64,000 nt of DNA from Didemnitutus sp041906465 (GTDB lineage Bacteria; Verrucomicrobiota; Verrucomicrobiia; Opitutales; Opitutaceae), in NCBI GenBank assembly GCA_041906465.1, contig JAYRJE010000003.1, forward strand, positions 310,001-374,000, written 5' to 3'. The notes beneath the pieces are model-generated. The model worked only from the letters and a program-made list of their open reading frames with translations, was not told the origin of the DNA and did no database searches. Of this stretch, positions 33,665 to 43,443 are shown piece after piece. Within the stretch, counting starts at the first letter, position 1. Each line of letters opens with the position of its first letter. Position numbers and translations under genes: made by a program.

Positions 33665-36052
33665 TCACTCGCCGCCTTGGCCAGCCGTTTGGAAGAAACG
33701 TCCGCGTGTTGCGCGCAACCCGGAGAGTGCGGCGATCGCCAAGGCGAACCATACCGACGGCGCGCCGCCGCCACCGCTGCCGCCGCCGCCGCCGGAGGGC
33801 GCAGCGGGCGGCGCGCCCGTGACAGTGAGCGTGGCCGGGTTGCTCGTGATGCTGCCGAGATCGTTGGCGACGACGACGGTGTAATCGCCTGCGTTAGCCG
33901 AGCTGACGCTGGAGAGGGTGAGCGTGCTGCTCGTCGCACCGGCGATGGCGGTGCCGTTGCGCTGCCATTGGTAAGTCGGGCTCGTGGTGCCCGGGGCGGC
34001 GGCGACAGTGAATGTCGCGCTCGAGCCCGCGGCGACCGTCTGACTCTGCGGCTGGGTTGCCAGCGCAGGTTTGTAGCCGAGCAGTTCGCCTTTCCGGATC
34101 GTGGTGCCGAGCGCGTCGGCCACAAAGAGATTGCCGCGCGTGTCGGCGGTGACACTGGACGGGGCGTAGAACCGGGCGTCGCTTCCGGTGCCGTCGCGGC
34201 TGCCGGCTTGCCGGATGGAGCCGCCAATGAGGACTTCCCCGCCGATGGTGCCGGTGAACAGCTTCACGACATGGGAGGACGGATAGGTCAGGATGAAGGC
34301 GCCTTGGGCATTGATCGCTAGGTTCTCCGGGACGTCACCGTCAGGTTTGACGAGGTCACTCCTGACGGTGATGACCGTGCCGTCGGCGTGGATCTGGCGG
34401 ATCGCCGCGCCGTCCAACATGTAGGCATCATTTCCGCGGGTGACGATCGACCGCAGATTGCTGAATCGTGCGGCGCTACCCTGGCCGTCTTTGATCTCGG
34501 CGGATTGGTCGGAGCCCGCAAGCACGCTCCACTCGCCCGCCAGACTTCGCCGGTGCACTTGACCGCTCGAGTCGATCGCGAGCAGACGGCCGGTCGCGTC
34601 GTAGGCGGTTCCGGTGAGGCGCCGCAATTCCGGACCAGTGAGGTTGGTGATGCTGCCGTCGGCGGTGAACACATGCAGGCGGGAGAGCCAGTCGCTGGAC
34701 GCCAGCACGACGGTGTTGCTGTTGTCGACGGCCACGCTCGTGGGCCGGTTCGGCGGCCGCTCGAGCCACAAGCCCGTCGAGGTCGTCCTCATTTCTCCGG
34801 CCGGAGTGATCCGGCATAGGGTTGCTCCGCCGAAAAATCCTCCGCCGGGCCGGAACGCCAGGCTGCCATCGGCGGCGAGGACTTGTCCCTCGCGATCGAC
34901 GGCGAGTCCGTTGATGCCGGAGAAGCGCACCGACGCGCCGGTGCCGGTCAGGGGATAATTGGACCACGCGGTGCCGGTGAACACGGTCTTGTCCGAGCCC
35001 GCAGGTTTTTGGCGAATGATGGCATCGTCGGAGGTGCGCGTGAAAACGATGTAGCCGTCGAGGTCCACGGCCAGCCCGCGGGGCAACTCGGGTTGCGCGC
35101 TGCTGGCGCTGAAACTCAGGCCACTCGAGCGCAGTTCGCCCGTCGGAGTTAGTTGGGCTCCGTAGTAGTCGTCCGTGGTTGAAAAATAGTGCGCCACGAA
35201 GTGGAGAGTGTCCGACGCATCGACGGTGAGCGGGCCGACCCAACCTTGGTTGTTCGGATACAGTTGCGGCGGAGGACCGTTCGGTCCGGTGCTCACCACG
35301 GTCGAAACGACTCCGGTGAGGGAGCGCTTCAGGATGCCGTGGCCGCCGGGCAGGACGAAAAAGACCTGGCCGCCGGAGTCCACGGCGACGCTGCCGCGGG
35401 GATTGTTGAAAACGACGCCGTCGGTGGAGGCGTGGAGAGTTTCCACCGTGCCGCCGGCGATGCGCCGCAAACCTTGATCCATGACGTAGACATTTCCCGC
35501 GGCGTCCGCCGCGATCGGGTCGAGGTCGCCGAAGAGGGCGGTGGCCGCCGACCCGTCAGCGTTGCCCTTCTTGCCAGCCTGACCCGCTACCGTGGAGACG
35601 ACGCCTGCGGGCGTGATTTTGCGGATCACGTAGTTGCCGGCGTCGGTGACGTAGATGTTGCCCGTCGGATCGACCGCGATTCCCGTGGGTGAATTGAAGC
35701 GAGCCACGTCGCCCGGCCCGTCGGCGAAGCCGGCTTTGCCCGGGGCGCCGGCGAGCGTAAGCACCATCCCCCCGCGCGAGATTTGCCGCACGGTGTGATT
35801 GCCACGGTCGGCGACGTAGAGGTTGCCATTTTTGTCGACGGCGAGGCCGTGGGGATTGTTGAAGCGCGCCGCGGCGAGAGAGCCGTCTTCAGCGCCGATG
35901 CTTGCCCGGCCCGCGAGCGTGGTCCAACGGTAGACCGGCTCGGGGTCGGCGGTCTGCGCGAAAACGGTCCCGGCGCCCAGCAACGCGAGGGCGCACGACC
36001 TGATGGAGAACGGGAGGGACAATGCCCGAGACGGGACGAGGTGAGTTGGCAT
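33665..36052 (-). CDS. NHL-repeat surface protein with Ig-like domain and C-terminal anchor
   Basis: 795 aa from the ATG at 36052 (signal peptide ending near GTVFAQ); an ATG at 36079 adds nine residues. Many NHL beta-propeller blades follow, with repeated motifs such as FNNPHGLAVDKNGNLYVADRGN, FNSPTGIAVDPTGNIYVTDAGN and FYAPSSVTADTRGNLFVADAL. Near the C-terminus is an Ig-like domain (TQPQSQTVAAGSSATFTVAA to NAGDYTVVVANDLGS), then a Gly-rich linker (SGGGGGSGGGG), a hydrophobic helix (WFALAIAALSGL) and basic residues, which resembles sorting anchors. Probably exported and held at the surface; ligand unknown. Confidence 0.82.
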   Translation of the reverse strand: MPTHLVPSRALSLPFSIRSCALALLGAGTVFAQTADPEPVYRWTTLAGRASIGAEDGSLAAARFNNPHGLAVDKNGNLYVADRGNHTVRQISRGGMVLTLAGAPGKAGFADGPGDVARFNSPTGIAVDPTGNIYVTDAGNYVIRKITPAGVVSTVAGQAGKKGNADGSAATALFGDLDPIAADAAGNVYVMDQGLRRIAGGTVETLHASTDGVVFNNPRGSVAVDSGGQVFFVLPGGHGILKRSLTGVVSTVVSTGPNGPPPQLYPNNQGWVGPLTVDASDTLHFVAHYFSTTDDYYGAQLTPTGELRSSGLSFSASSAQPELPRGLAVDLDGYIVFTRTSDDAIIRQKPAGSDKTVFTGTAWSNYPLTGTGASVRFSGINGLAVDREGQVLAADGSLAFRPGGGFFGGATLCRITPAGEMRTTSTGLWLERPPNRPTSVAVDNSNTVVLASSDWLSRLHVFTADGSITNLTGPELRRLTGTAYDATGRLLAIDSSGQVHRRSLAGEWSVLAGSDQSAEIKDGQGSAARFSNLRSIVTRGNDAYMLDGAAIRQIHADGTVITVRSDLVKPDGDVPENLAINAQGAFILTYPSSHVVKLFTGTIGGEVLIGGSIRQAGSRDGTGSDARFYAPSSVTADTRGNLFVADALGTTIRKGELLGYKPALATQPQSQTVAAGSSATFTVAAAPGTTSPTYQWQRNGTAIAGATSSTLTLSSVSSANAGDYTVVVANDLGSITSNPATLTVTGAPPAAPSGGGGGSGGGGAPSVWFALAIAALSGLRATRGRFFQTAGQGGE

Positions 36053-36131
36053 GCGGAGGTGGCCCGCATGACATGACAACCCGCGCTCGCGAAACCGCTA
36101 CTCAACGGCTCGGGCGAGCCGGGAAACCTGC

Positions 36132-37031
<900 letters not shown>

Positions 37032-37143
37032 CGGAAGGAGATACGAAAGGACACGAAGGCGCCGGAAGGACAAGTGGGTTTTGCGCGGTCGCGGGGCTAT
37101 CGCTGGCGCTGATGACGACGGAGCGCCGGTTAATTGCGGATAA

Positions 37144-39132
37144 TCAACGGAGTTGCTCGCGCAGGCGGCGGGCGTCGGCGTTGCCGGGCTGGAGCGTGAG
37201 GACGCGGTCGAGCGTCGTGCGGGCGGCAGCGGCGTCTCCGGCTTGAGCCAGCACGGCGGCATAATTGAGCAACAGCCCGGCGTCGTCGCCGCGCAGGGCG
37301 ACCGCGGCGCGGAACTGCGCGACGGCTTCGGCGGGCCGGCCGGTGACGGCGAGCGCGGTGCCGTAGTTGACGCGCGCGGTGAGATTTTCGGGGGCGAGCG
37401 TGGTGGCGCGGGCGAGGTGTTCGAGCGCCTCGGTTTGGCGGCGCGTGGCGAACAGCGTGCTCGCGAGATTGCAGTGTGCGGCCACGGAATCGGGCTGTTC
37501 GGCGAGGAGCGCGCGGTTGATCGCTTCGGCCTCGGTGTAGCGGCGGGCACGATGGAGCGCGCTGCCGAGATTGAGGCGGGCGTCGGTGAGTTGCGGCTGG
37601 AGGCGCAGGGCGGACTCGAAGCTCGTGATCGCGTCGTCGACACGGCCCAAAGCGAGCAGGGCGTTGCCGCGGTTGAAGTGTGCGGCGGCGAGCGTCGGGT
37701 GCTGATCGATGGCGAGGTCGAACTCGTGCAGCGCGTCGCTCACGCGCCCGGCGCGCAGGAGCGCCTGGCCATAGTTGTTGTGACCGAAAGGAAACACCGG
37801 CTCGAGCGCCACGGCATTGGCGAAGGATTCCAGCGCGTCGGCGGAGCGTCCCGCGGCTTCGAGCGCGAGGCCGTGGTTGACCCACGCGCGCGCGTTGCGC
37901 GGCGCTTTTGCGATCACGTCGGACCAGAGCGCGAGGTCGGACTGATAGACGCGATTGCGGGCGTGGGTGACCAGGCCGGCGGCGACCGCGAGCGCGGCAC
38001 CGAGATAAAGGGCGCTGCGCGGCTGCCAGCGATACGCGACGAGGACGACGAGCGTAACGAGCACGGCGAGCGCCGCGTAGAGGCGGTGCTCGGCCATGAA
38101 CTGCGAGGCGACAGGCACGACGCTCGAACTCGGCGCGAGGAAGAGGAAGAACGCGGCGCCGGCGAAACCGAGAGCGGGCCGGCGGGAGAGCGCCCACAAC
38201 GTCGCGGCCAGGAGCGCCAGCAGGGCGACCAAGGCGGCGAGCGCGCCCGCGTCGAACTCCGGCGGACGTTGCCCGTAGTCGAAGACGAGCGGGTGCGGCC
38301 AGAGTGCGAGGCGCGCGTAGCGCAGGATCGCGGCCGGCTGGGCGAGCGCGTAATCGAGCGACGAAGCGGTGCCGAGTCCGGCGGTGCCGCCGCGATTGCC
38401 GAATGTAGCCAGCAACGCGCCGAGCAGCAGCCACGTTGACGCGAATGCGAGCAGCGGAATGCGGAATCGTCGCCAGGTTTCGCGCCAGCTGGTGGTGAGA
38501 AAGGCGCGGGCGTAGAGCGCCGCGAGGACGGGAACCACAACGGTCGTTTCCTTCGCCGCCATGCCGGCAAGGCACGCGACGAAGGCGGCGGCGAACCAGC
38601 CGCGCGCGAACGCGTAGAGCGTCGCGAACGCGAGCAGCGTCGCGAGCGATTCGGCGCGCTGGGAAAGATAAGTGACCGACTCCGTCTGCAGCGGATGCAG
38701 CGCCCAGAGCGCGCCGGTGGCGAGTGCGAGCCAGTCGGCGTGCGCGCCGAAATGGTCGCGCAGCGTCGCGGTGCGCAGCGTGCGCCGGACAAGTCCGAAG
38801 AGCAGCAGCGCGGCGGCCGCGTGGATCGCGAGGTTGACGGCGTGATAGCTCCAGACGGCTTGGCCGCTGATCGCGTCGTTCACCGCGAAGCTGAGATTGA
38901 GGAGCGGCCGGCCCGAAACGGTGTCGCCCCCGACGGGCGGCGCGAGCGGACCGGGCACGAGCGGCCAGAGGTGACGAATCGATTCGTTGGCGGCGAGCGA
39001 CGTGACGTCGTCGAACAGGAACGGCACAGCGAAACTGTTGCTCCACGCGAGGGCGATCGCGACGAGCAGCAGCGCCAGGCCGAGGCGCACGCGGCGGTCC
39101 AGTGGCGCGGCGTCGGGCGTCGGCGGGCTCAT
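37144..39132 (-). CDS. TMTC-like membrane protein with C-terminal TPR repeats
   Basis: 662 aa. The N-terminal half has about ten membrane helices beginning GLALLLVAIALAWSNSF, then the conserved luminal-type loop DDVTSLAANESIRHLWPL and GRPLLNLSFAVNDAISGQAVW, as in TMTC/DUF1736 glycosyltransferase-like proteins (GT-C fold). The Asp pair and the motif WALHPLQTESVTYLSQRAE match that group. The C-terminal half (from about residue 410) holds around seven TPR repeats (AWVNHGLALEAAGRSADALESF and similar). It probably transfers sugars to exported proteins; this is inference. It overlaps lipB by four bases (GTGA/ATGA type). Confidence 0.8.
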   Translation of the reverse strand: MSPPTPDAAPLDRRVRLGLALLLVAIALAWSNSFAVPFLFDDVTSLAANESIRHLWPLVPGPLAPPVGGDTVSGRPLLNLSFAVNDAISGQAVWSYHAVNLAIHAAAALLLFGLVRRTLRTATLRDHFGAHADWLALATGALWALHPLQTESVTYLSQRAESLATLLAFATLYAFARGWFAAAFVACLAGMAAKETTVVVPVLAALYARAFLTTSWRETWRRFRIPLLAFASTWLLLGALLATFGNRGGTAGLGTASSLDYALAQPAAILRYARLALWPHPLVFDYGQRPPEFDAGALAALVALLALLAATLWALSRRPALGFAGAAFFLFLAPSSSVVPVASQFMAEHRLYAALAVLVTLVVLVAYRWQPRSALYLGAALAVAAGLVTHARNRVYQSDLALWSDVIAKAPRNARAWVNHGLALEAAGRSADALESFANAVALEPVFPFGHNNYGQALLRAGRVSDALHEFDLAIDQHPTLAAAHFNRGNALLALGRVDDAITSFESALRLQPQLTDARLNLGSALHRARRYTEAEAINRALLAEQPDSVAAHCNLASTLFATRRQTEALEHLARATTLAPENLTARVNYGTALAVTGRPAEAVAQFRAAVALRGDDAGLLLNYAAVLAQAGDAAAARTTLDRVLTLQPGNADARRLREQLR

Positions 39133-39848
39133 GCCGTCGCGCCGGCGAAAAACTCCGGCAGGCGCGCGCGAAACTCAGCGGCGAGCGTCTGCTTCACGGC
39201 GGCGAAGTCGACGGGACGATGCAACTCGAGATGCATCGAGGTCACCGTGCCGTCGGCGGCGGTGATGCCGCAGGGAATGATGCCGGTGAAGGGCGCGAGG
39301 TCAGTGTTCACGTTCAGCGCGAAGCCGTGGAACGTGGTCCATTTTTTGACGGCGACACCGATGGCGGCGATCTTGCGCTTCTCGATCCAGATGCCGGTCT
39401 TGCCGGGATTGCGACCGGCGGTGAGGCCGTAGCGCGCGACCGTGGCGATCATCACGTCTTCGAGGAAGCGCAGGTAGGCGTGCAGATCCTTGCGCGGGCT
39501 CAGGTTCACGATCGGGTAGCCGACGATCTGGCCCGGACCGTGGTAAGTGATGTCGCCGCCGCGATTGGTGGTGACGACTTCGATGCCGCGGCGCGCGAGT
39601 TCGGCGGGATTCCAGAGGAGATTCTGTTCCGCGCCGCGGCGCACGCCCATCGTGAAGACGGGATCGTGTTCGGTAAAGACGAGCGTGTCGGCGGCGCGAC
39701 CGTCGTTGCGGGCGGCGACGAGTTCCTCCTGTTGGCGCCAGGCGTCCGCGTAAGCCGTGCAACCCCAGTCGACCACGTCGAGCGCGAAGGGGGGGGCGAA
39801 GGCAGGGGACTGGTCGGGCATCGTGGGGCAGGCGGGCGGCGGTTTCAC
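39129..39848 (-). CDS. lipB: Lipoyl(octanoyl) transferase
   Basis: 239 aa starting at a GTG that overlaps the stop of the DUF4010 gene by four bases; an internal ATG at 39821 is an alternative. Transfers octanoate from acyl carrier protein to the E2/H lipoyl domain, giving the substrate of LipA. Signatures: FTEHDPVFTMGVRR, TNRGGDITYHGPGQIVGYP, GKTGIWIEKRKIAAIGVAV with the catalytic Lys, and GIIPCGI with the acyl-thioester Cys. Coupled at both ends to its neighbours, so it sits in an operon of DUF4010, lipB and the TPR membrane gene. Confidence 0.95.
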   Translation of the reverse strand: MKPPPACPTMPDQSPAFAPPFALDVVDWGCTAYADAWRQQEELVAARNDGRAADTLVFTEHDPVFTMGVRRGAEQNLLWNPAELARRGIEVVTTNRGGDITYHGPGQIVGYPIVNLSPRKDLHAYLRFLEDVMIATVARYGLTAGRNPGKTGIWIEKRKIAAIGVAVKKWTTFHGFALNVNTDLAPFTGIIPCGITAADGTVTSMHLELHRPVDFAAVKQTLAAEFRARLPEFFAGATA

Positions 39849-41104
39849 CAGCCGAACCAGAGGCAGGCGACGCCGATGGCCATCGTGGCGCCGAGGACGG
39901 CGGTGACGTTGCGCCGAAGAATGGGCGAGCCGAGCGTGAAGGCGAAGCCGGCTTTGAGGAGCGAATTGGCGATGGCGGCGACGACGACGGCTTGTGTGGC
40001 GAGCAGCGGGAGGACGGTGCCGTCGTTGCGATTGTTCGCCATGAGGAGTGCGATCGCGTCCAAGTCGGTGAGGCCGGAAACAAAGCTCAACGGCAGCAGG
40101 CTGCTTTGCAGCTGGAGAGAGGTGGCGGCTTTCACGAGGAAGGCGACGGCCGCGTAGATGACGGCGAACTTGATCGAGACGCTCAGGGAGAGGGGATTGT
40201 GCAGCGTCGGTGGACTCACGGTGGAGTCGTCCTTGCCGAACGCGAGCACGGCGACCGAATAAAGCAGGCCTGGCACCGCCATCAGTCCAAAGGGGACGAG
40301 AAGCGACAGCGCGAGTTCGCGGTTGATGACGCCGACGACGACGAGGATGCGCGCGAGCATGATGGTGCAGGCGAGCACCACCGCGACGGCGTAGCGGGCG
40401 GAGAGTTCGGGCTCATCCTTGCTGCGACGGCTGAAGGCCAGCGTGGTCGCGGTGCTGGAGGCGATGCCGCCGAGCAGTCCGGTGGCGGTGATGCCGGCAC
40501 TGCCGCCGAGAAACCGCATCATCAAATAACCGACGAAGCCGAGGCCGGAGATCAGCACGACCATCAGCCAGGTGGAATACGGATTGAAGGCGCCGAACGG
40601 GCCGTAGTTCTGGTTCGGCACGAGCGGCAGGATCACGCCGGTGATGGCGACGAATTGGAGCATCGCGCGGATGTCGGCGCCCGAGATGGTGCGCGTCCAG
40701 GCGTGGATCGTTTGCTTCAGGCCAATGACGACGGCGGTGAGGCCGGCGAGCACGATGGCGGGTTCGGTGAAGCCCCATTGCACGAGCGCGCCGATAAGGC
40801 ACGTGAGCAACGAGGCGGCGAATGTGGTGCTGCCGGGCGTGGAGCCGTTGCTTGCGGAGCGCACGTGGCTCGCGGTCAGGTGCACCGCGACGACCGCGAG
40901 CAAGACGGGGAGCACGGCCGTGGAGTGCTCGCTCGTCAGATGCGCGCCGATGCAGCCGAGCAACGCCCAGAGCGTGTAGGTGCGCACGCCGCCGAAGTCC
41001 GCCGCACGGTCCGGATTACTGGACTGATCGATCCACTGGCGGATCAGGCCAACCAAGGCGCCCAGGCAGGCGCTGACAACGATCGCGACGAGTAGCGGTG
41101 ACAC
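39845..41104 (-). CDS. MgtC/DUF4010 membrane protein
   Basis: 419 aa with about eleven membrane helices. The N-terminal ~130 residues resemble the MgtC/SapB domain (SACLGALVGLIRQWIDQ, FGGVRTYTLWALLGCIGAHL); the rest is DUF4010 (IVLPLVPNQNYGPFGAFNPYSTWLMVVLI, GLLGGIASSTATTLAFSRRSK and SFVSGLTDLDAIALLMANN). These proteins are membrane-bound and of uncertain function, possibly related to magnesium or ion balance. Its stop overlaps the lipB start, so it is the first gene of the operon. The upstream gap to the divergent gene at 41276 is 171 bases. Confidence 0.88.
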   Translation of the reverse strand: MSPLLVAIVVSACLGALVGLIRQWIDQSSNPDRAADFGGVRTYTLWALLGCIGAHLTSEHSTAVLPVLLAVVAVHLTASHVRSASNGSTPGSTTFAASLLTCLIGALVQWGFTEPAIVLAGLTAVVIGLKQTIHAWTRTISGADIRAMLQFVAITGVILPLVPNQNYGPFGAFNPYSTWLMVVLISGLGFVGYLMMRFLGGSAGITATGLLGGIASSTATTLAFSRRSKDEPELSARYAVAVVLACTIMLARILVVVGVINRELALSLLVPFGLMAVPGLLYSVAVLAFGKDDSTVSPPTLHNPLSLSVSIKFAVIYAAVAFLVKAATSLQLQSSLLPLSFVSGLTDLDAIALLMANNRNDGTVLPLLATQAVVVAAIANSLLKAGFAFTLGSPILRRNVTAVLGATMAIGVACLWFGW

Positions 41105-41275
41105 AGCGGCGGCACGCTAGGCGTAACACGGATTGAAACAAGTGTTTCCGAACGGTCGGAAAGCGTTTGCCTGACGAGGAGCCGCAGCAGGCCGTCCCGT
41201 GATTTCCCCAGTCAGGGAGGCAAAAACAGAATTGAGCTGACGGCACAGCCAGGGGGGCTCACGGTCAAAGACCAA

Positions 41276-41788
41276 ATGAAATTCTCACTTCGTAGCGTGC
41301 TCTGGAGCATGGGAACCTGGTTGGTGCTGACCGCGACCGCGGCGGATCTCACCGCGGCGACGCGCGCCTGGCTGATGCTGAATCCGGCGGCCGAGGACAC
41401 GCTGCTCGTGACCGATCCGGCCGAACAGCAACGACTGGAAAAGGGCGGCTGGGAAACCGACGCGGTGCTCGGGCTGTTCAGTGAGGGCGACGCGCGACGC
41501 TCGGCCTTGCAGCGATTGTTCAAGCAGGAGAAAGGGAAGTCGTATCGCCTGCTCAGTGGGCGCGGTGACGAAGTGGAGCAAGCCAAGGGGAAAGGCTTCC
41601 AACTCGAAGGCACGATGGGGTTCGTGGCGTTGACGCAGACCCAGCCTGAGCTGGTGCCGGTGAAACGTTTCAAAAAAGACGATCGCCTGCTCTGGCTGGC
41701 GGGAAAGCAGAACCAGGCTTGGGCGAAAGAGGCCGGATGGCAGCTCGTCGGCGATGATTTCTGGGTGTTGCCGGACGGCAAAGAGTAG
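41276..41788 (+). CDS. Secreted protein with DUF5648-like repeats
   Basis: 170 aa with a signal peptide (MKFSLRSVLWSMGTWLVLTATAA). The mature part has three similar units of about 45 residues, each with a Leu-rich strand, a helix and an aromatic GW/GF/GW turn: AEQQRLEKGGWETDAVLGLF, DEVEQAKGKGFQLEGTMGFV and NQAWAKEAGWQLVGDDFWVL. This order resembles the DUF5648 repeat found in exported proteins, though in degenerate form. Function unknown. It stands between the DUF4010 gene (divergent) and lysS, 62 bases upstream of the latter. Confidence 0.65.
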   Translation: MKFSLRSVLWSMGTWLVLTATAADLTAATRAWLMLNPAAEDTLLVTDPAEQQRLEKGGWETDAVLGLFSEGDARRSALQRLFKQEKGKSYRLLSGRGDEVEQAKGKGFQLEGTMGFVALTQTQPELVPVKRFKKDDRLLWLAGKQNQAWAKEAGWQLVGDDFWVLPDGKE

Positions 41789-41850
41789 GGCGGCTAGAAC
41801 CCAATTTCCGTTTGCCCCGCGACGGGCCGCGCCCAATCGTGCGCGGTTCC

Positions 41851-43347
41851 ATGAGCGAGAACCAGCAGGACATCACTCACGACCAGTTCGCCGTGCGGCG
41901 CCAAAAGCTGCAGGAAATGCGCGCGGGCGGCTTCGATCCGTTCCAAGCCAACGCGGCGCAGACGCACTTTTCGCAGGACGCCAAAGCGCTCTATGTCGAC
42001 GGACAGGACTACGCGGCGGCGGTCTCGGTGGCCGGGCGCCTGGTGACCTTCCGCGTGCAGGGCGGCAGCTCGTTCGTGAAGATCCAGGACCAGCAGGGCC
42101 AGATTCAGCTCTACTTCCGCAAGGACGTGCTCGGCGAGGAGCGCTACGGCGTCTTCAAGAAGTCGCTCGATCTCGGTGACATCATCGGCGTCACCGGCGC
42201 GCTCTTCAAAACCAAGACCGGCGAGATCACGGTGCGCGTGGATGCGTTCACGCTGGTGTCGAAGGCGCTGCGTCCGCTCCCGGAGAAGTGGCACGGCCTG
42301 ACCGATCCGGAGCAGGTCTATCGTCAGCGCTATCTCGATCTGATCGTGAACGCCGAGTCGCGCGCGCGCCTGATGCTGCGCAGCAAGATCGTCGCGAGCA
42401 TCCGCTCGACGCTCGCGAAGCGGAGCTTCTTCGAGGTCGAGACGCCGGTGCTCGAGGGCGTCGCGGGCGGCGCGGCGGCGCGGCCGTTCACGACGCACCA
42501 CAACGCGCTCGGTGCGGACTTTTTCCTGCGCATCGCGCTCGAGTTGCGCCTCAAGCGTCTGCTCGTCGGCGGCTACGACCGCGTGTTCGAGATCGGCCGC
42601 GTCTTCCGCAACGAGGGCGTCTCGCGCAAGCACAACCCCGAGTTCACCATGCTCGAGGTTTACCAGGCCTACTCGGATTTCCAGGGCATGATGGAGCTGC
42701 TCAAGGCGATCTTCGCCGATCTGTGCCGCGACGTCATCGGCGCGACCGAGATCAAGCACGCGGCGAGCGGCCAGATGATCAACTTCGCCGGCGAGTGGCG
42801 CAGCGTGCGCTATTTCGACCTGATCGACGAAGCGGCCGGCTTTGCGCTGAGCTCGTTCCGTGGCCAGCCGGAGTATCGCGAGAAGGCGATCGAGGCCTGC
42901 ACCAAGCTCGGGCTCGAGGTCCATGCGGGATGGGAGACACACGAGGTCGTGAACGAGATTTTCGGCAAGAAGATCGAGCCGACGCTCATCCAGCCGACCT
43001 TCGTGACGCATCTGCCGAAGGAGCTGTGCCCGCTCGCCAAGTTGAACAAGGAAGACCCCGGCCTGATCGACGTTTTCGAATGCATCATCGGCGGCATGGA
43101 AGTGGCGCCGGCCTACTCGGAGCAGAACGACCCGTTCGTGCAGCGCGAGATGTTCGAGAAGCAGGTCGGCGAGGAAAAGCAGAACCTCGACAACGACTTC
43201 CTGCTCGCGCTCGAGCACGGCATGCCGCCCGCGGGCGGCATGGGCGTCGGCATCGACCGCCTGTGCATCCTGCTCACCGGCGCCGAGAGCATTCGCGACG
43301 TGATCCTGTTCCCGTCGCTCAGGCCGACGGCTGCGCCGTCAGCCTGA
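41851..43347 (+). CDS. lysS: Lysyl-tRNA synthetase, class II
   Basis: 498 aa from the ATG at 41851; the in-frame extension from 41812 looks non-coding. An OB-fold anticodon-binding domain (about residues 55-170, AVSVAGRLVTFRVQGGSSFVKI) precedes the class II catalytic domain with motif 1 around KRSFFEVETPVLEGVAGGAAARPF, motif 2 RVFRNEGVSRKHNPEFTMLE and motif 3 GGMGVGIDRL. Charges tRNA(Lys) with lysine. Normal length for LysS. Followed 96 bases later by the lolC-like gene; the gap contains short AGCTGA repeats. Confidence 0.96.
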   Translation: MSENQQDITHDQFAVRRQKLQEMRAGGFDPFQANAAQTHFSQDAKALYVDGQDYAAAVSVAGRLVTFRVQGGSSFVKIQDQQGQIQLYFRKDVLGEERYGVFKKSLDLGDIIGVTGALFKTKTGEITVRVDAFTLVSKALRPLPEKWHGLTDPEQVYRQRYLDLIVNAESRARLMLRSKIVASIRSTLAKRSFFEVETPVLEGVAGGAAARPFTTHHNALGADFFLRIALELRLKRLLVGGYDRVFEIGRVFRNEGVSRKHNPEFTMLEVYQAYSDFQGMMELLKAIFADLCRDVIGATEIKHAASGQMINFAGEWRSVRYFDLIDEAAGFALSSFRGQPEYREKAIEACTKLGLEVHAGWETHEVVNEIFGKKIEPTLIQPTFVTHLPKELCPLAKLNKEDPGLIDVFECIIGGMEVAPAYSEQNDPFVQREMFEKQVGEEKQNLDNDFLLALEHGMPPAGGMGVGIDRLCILLTGAESIRDVILFPSLRPTAAPSA

Positions 43348-43350
43348 GAG

Positions 43351-43436
43351 CGAGCAGCTCTCAGCGATCAGCCTTCAGCTGAAGCGAGCGGAACTTAAGT
43401 TGCCAAAAGCTGACAGCTGATTGCTGATAGCTGACC
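43351..43436. repeat. AGCTGA low-complexity repeat
   Basis: The gap between lysS and the lolC-like gene is made of variants of AGCTGA/TCAGC: TCTCAGCGATCAGCCTTCAGCTGA and, further on, AGCTGACAGCTGATTGCTGA followed by TAGCTGAC. The two blocks are partly inverted relative to each other. Such simple-word repeats between genes are common in some Verrucomicrobia and Planctomycetes, from memory; their role is unknown. Confidence 0.6.
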
Positions 43437-43443
43437 GCTTCCC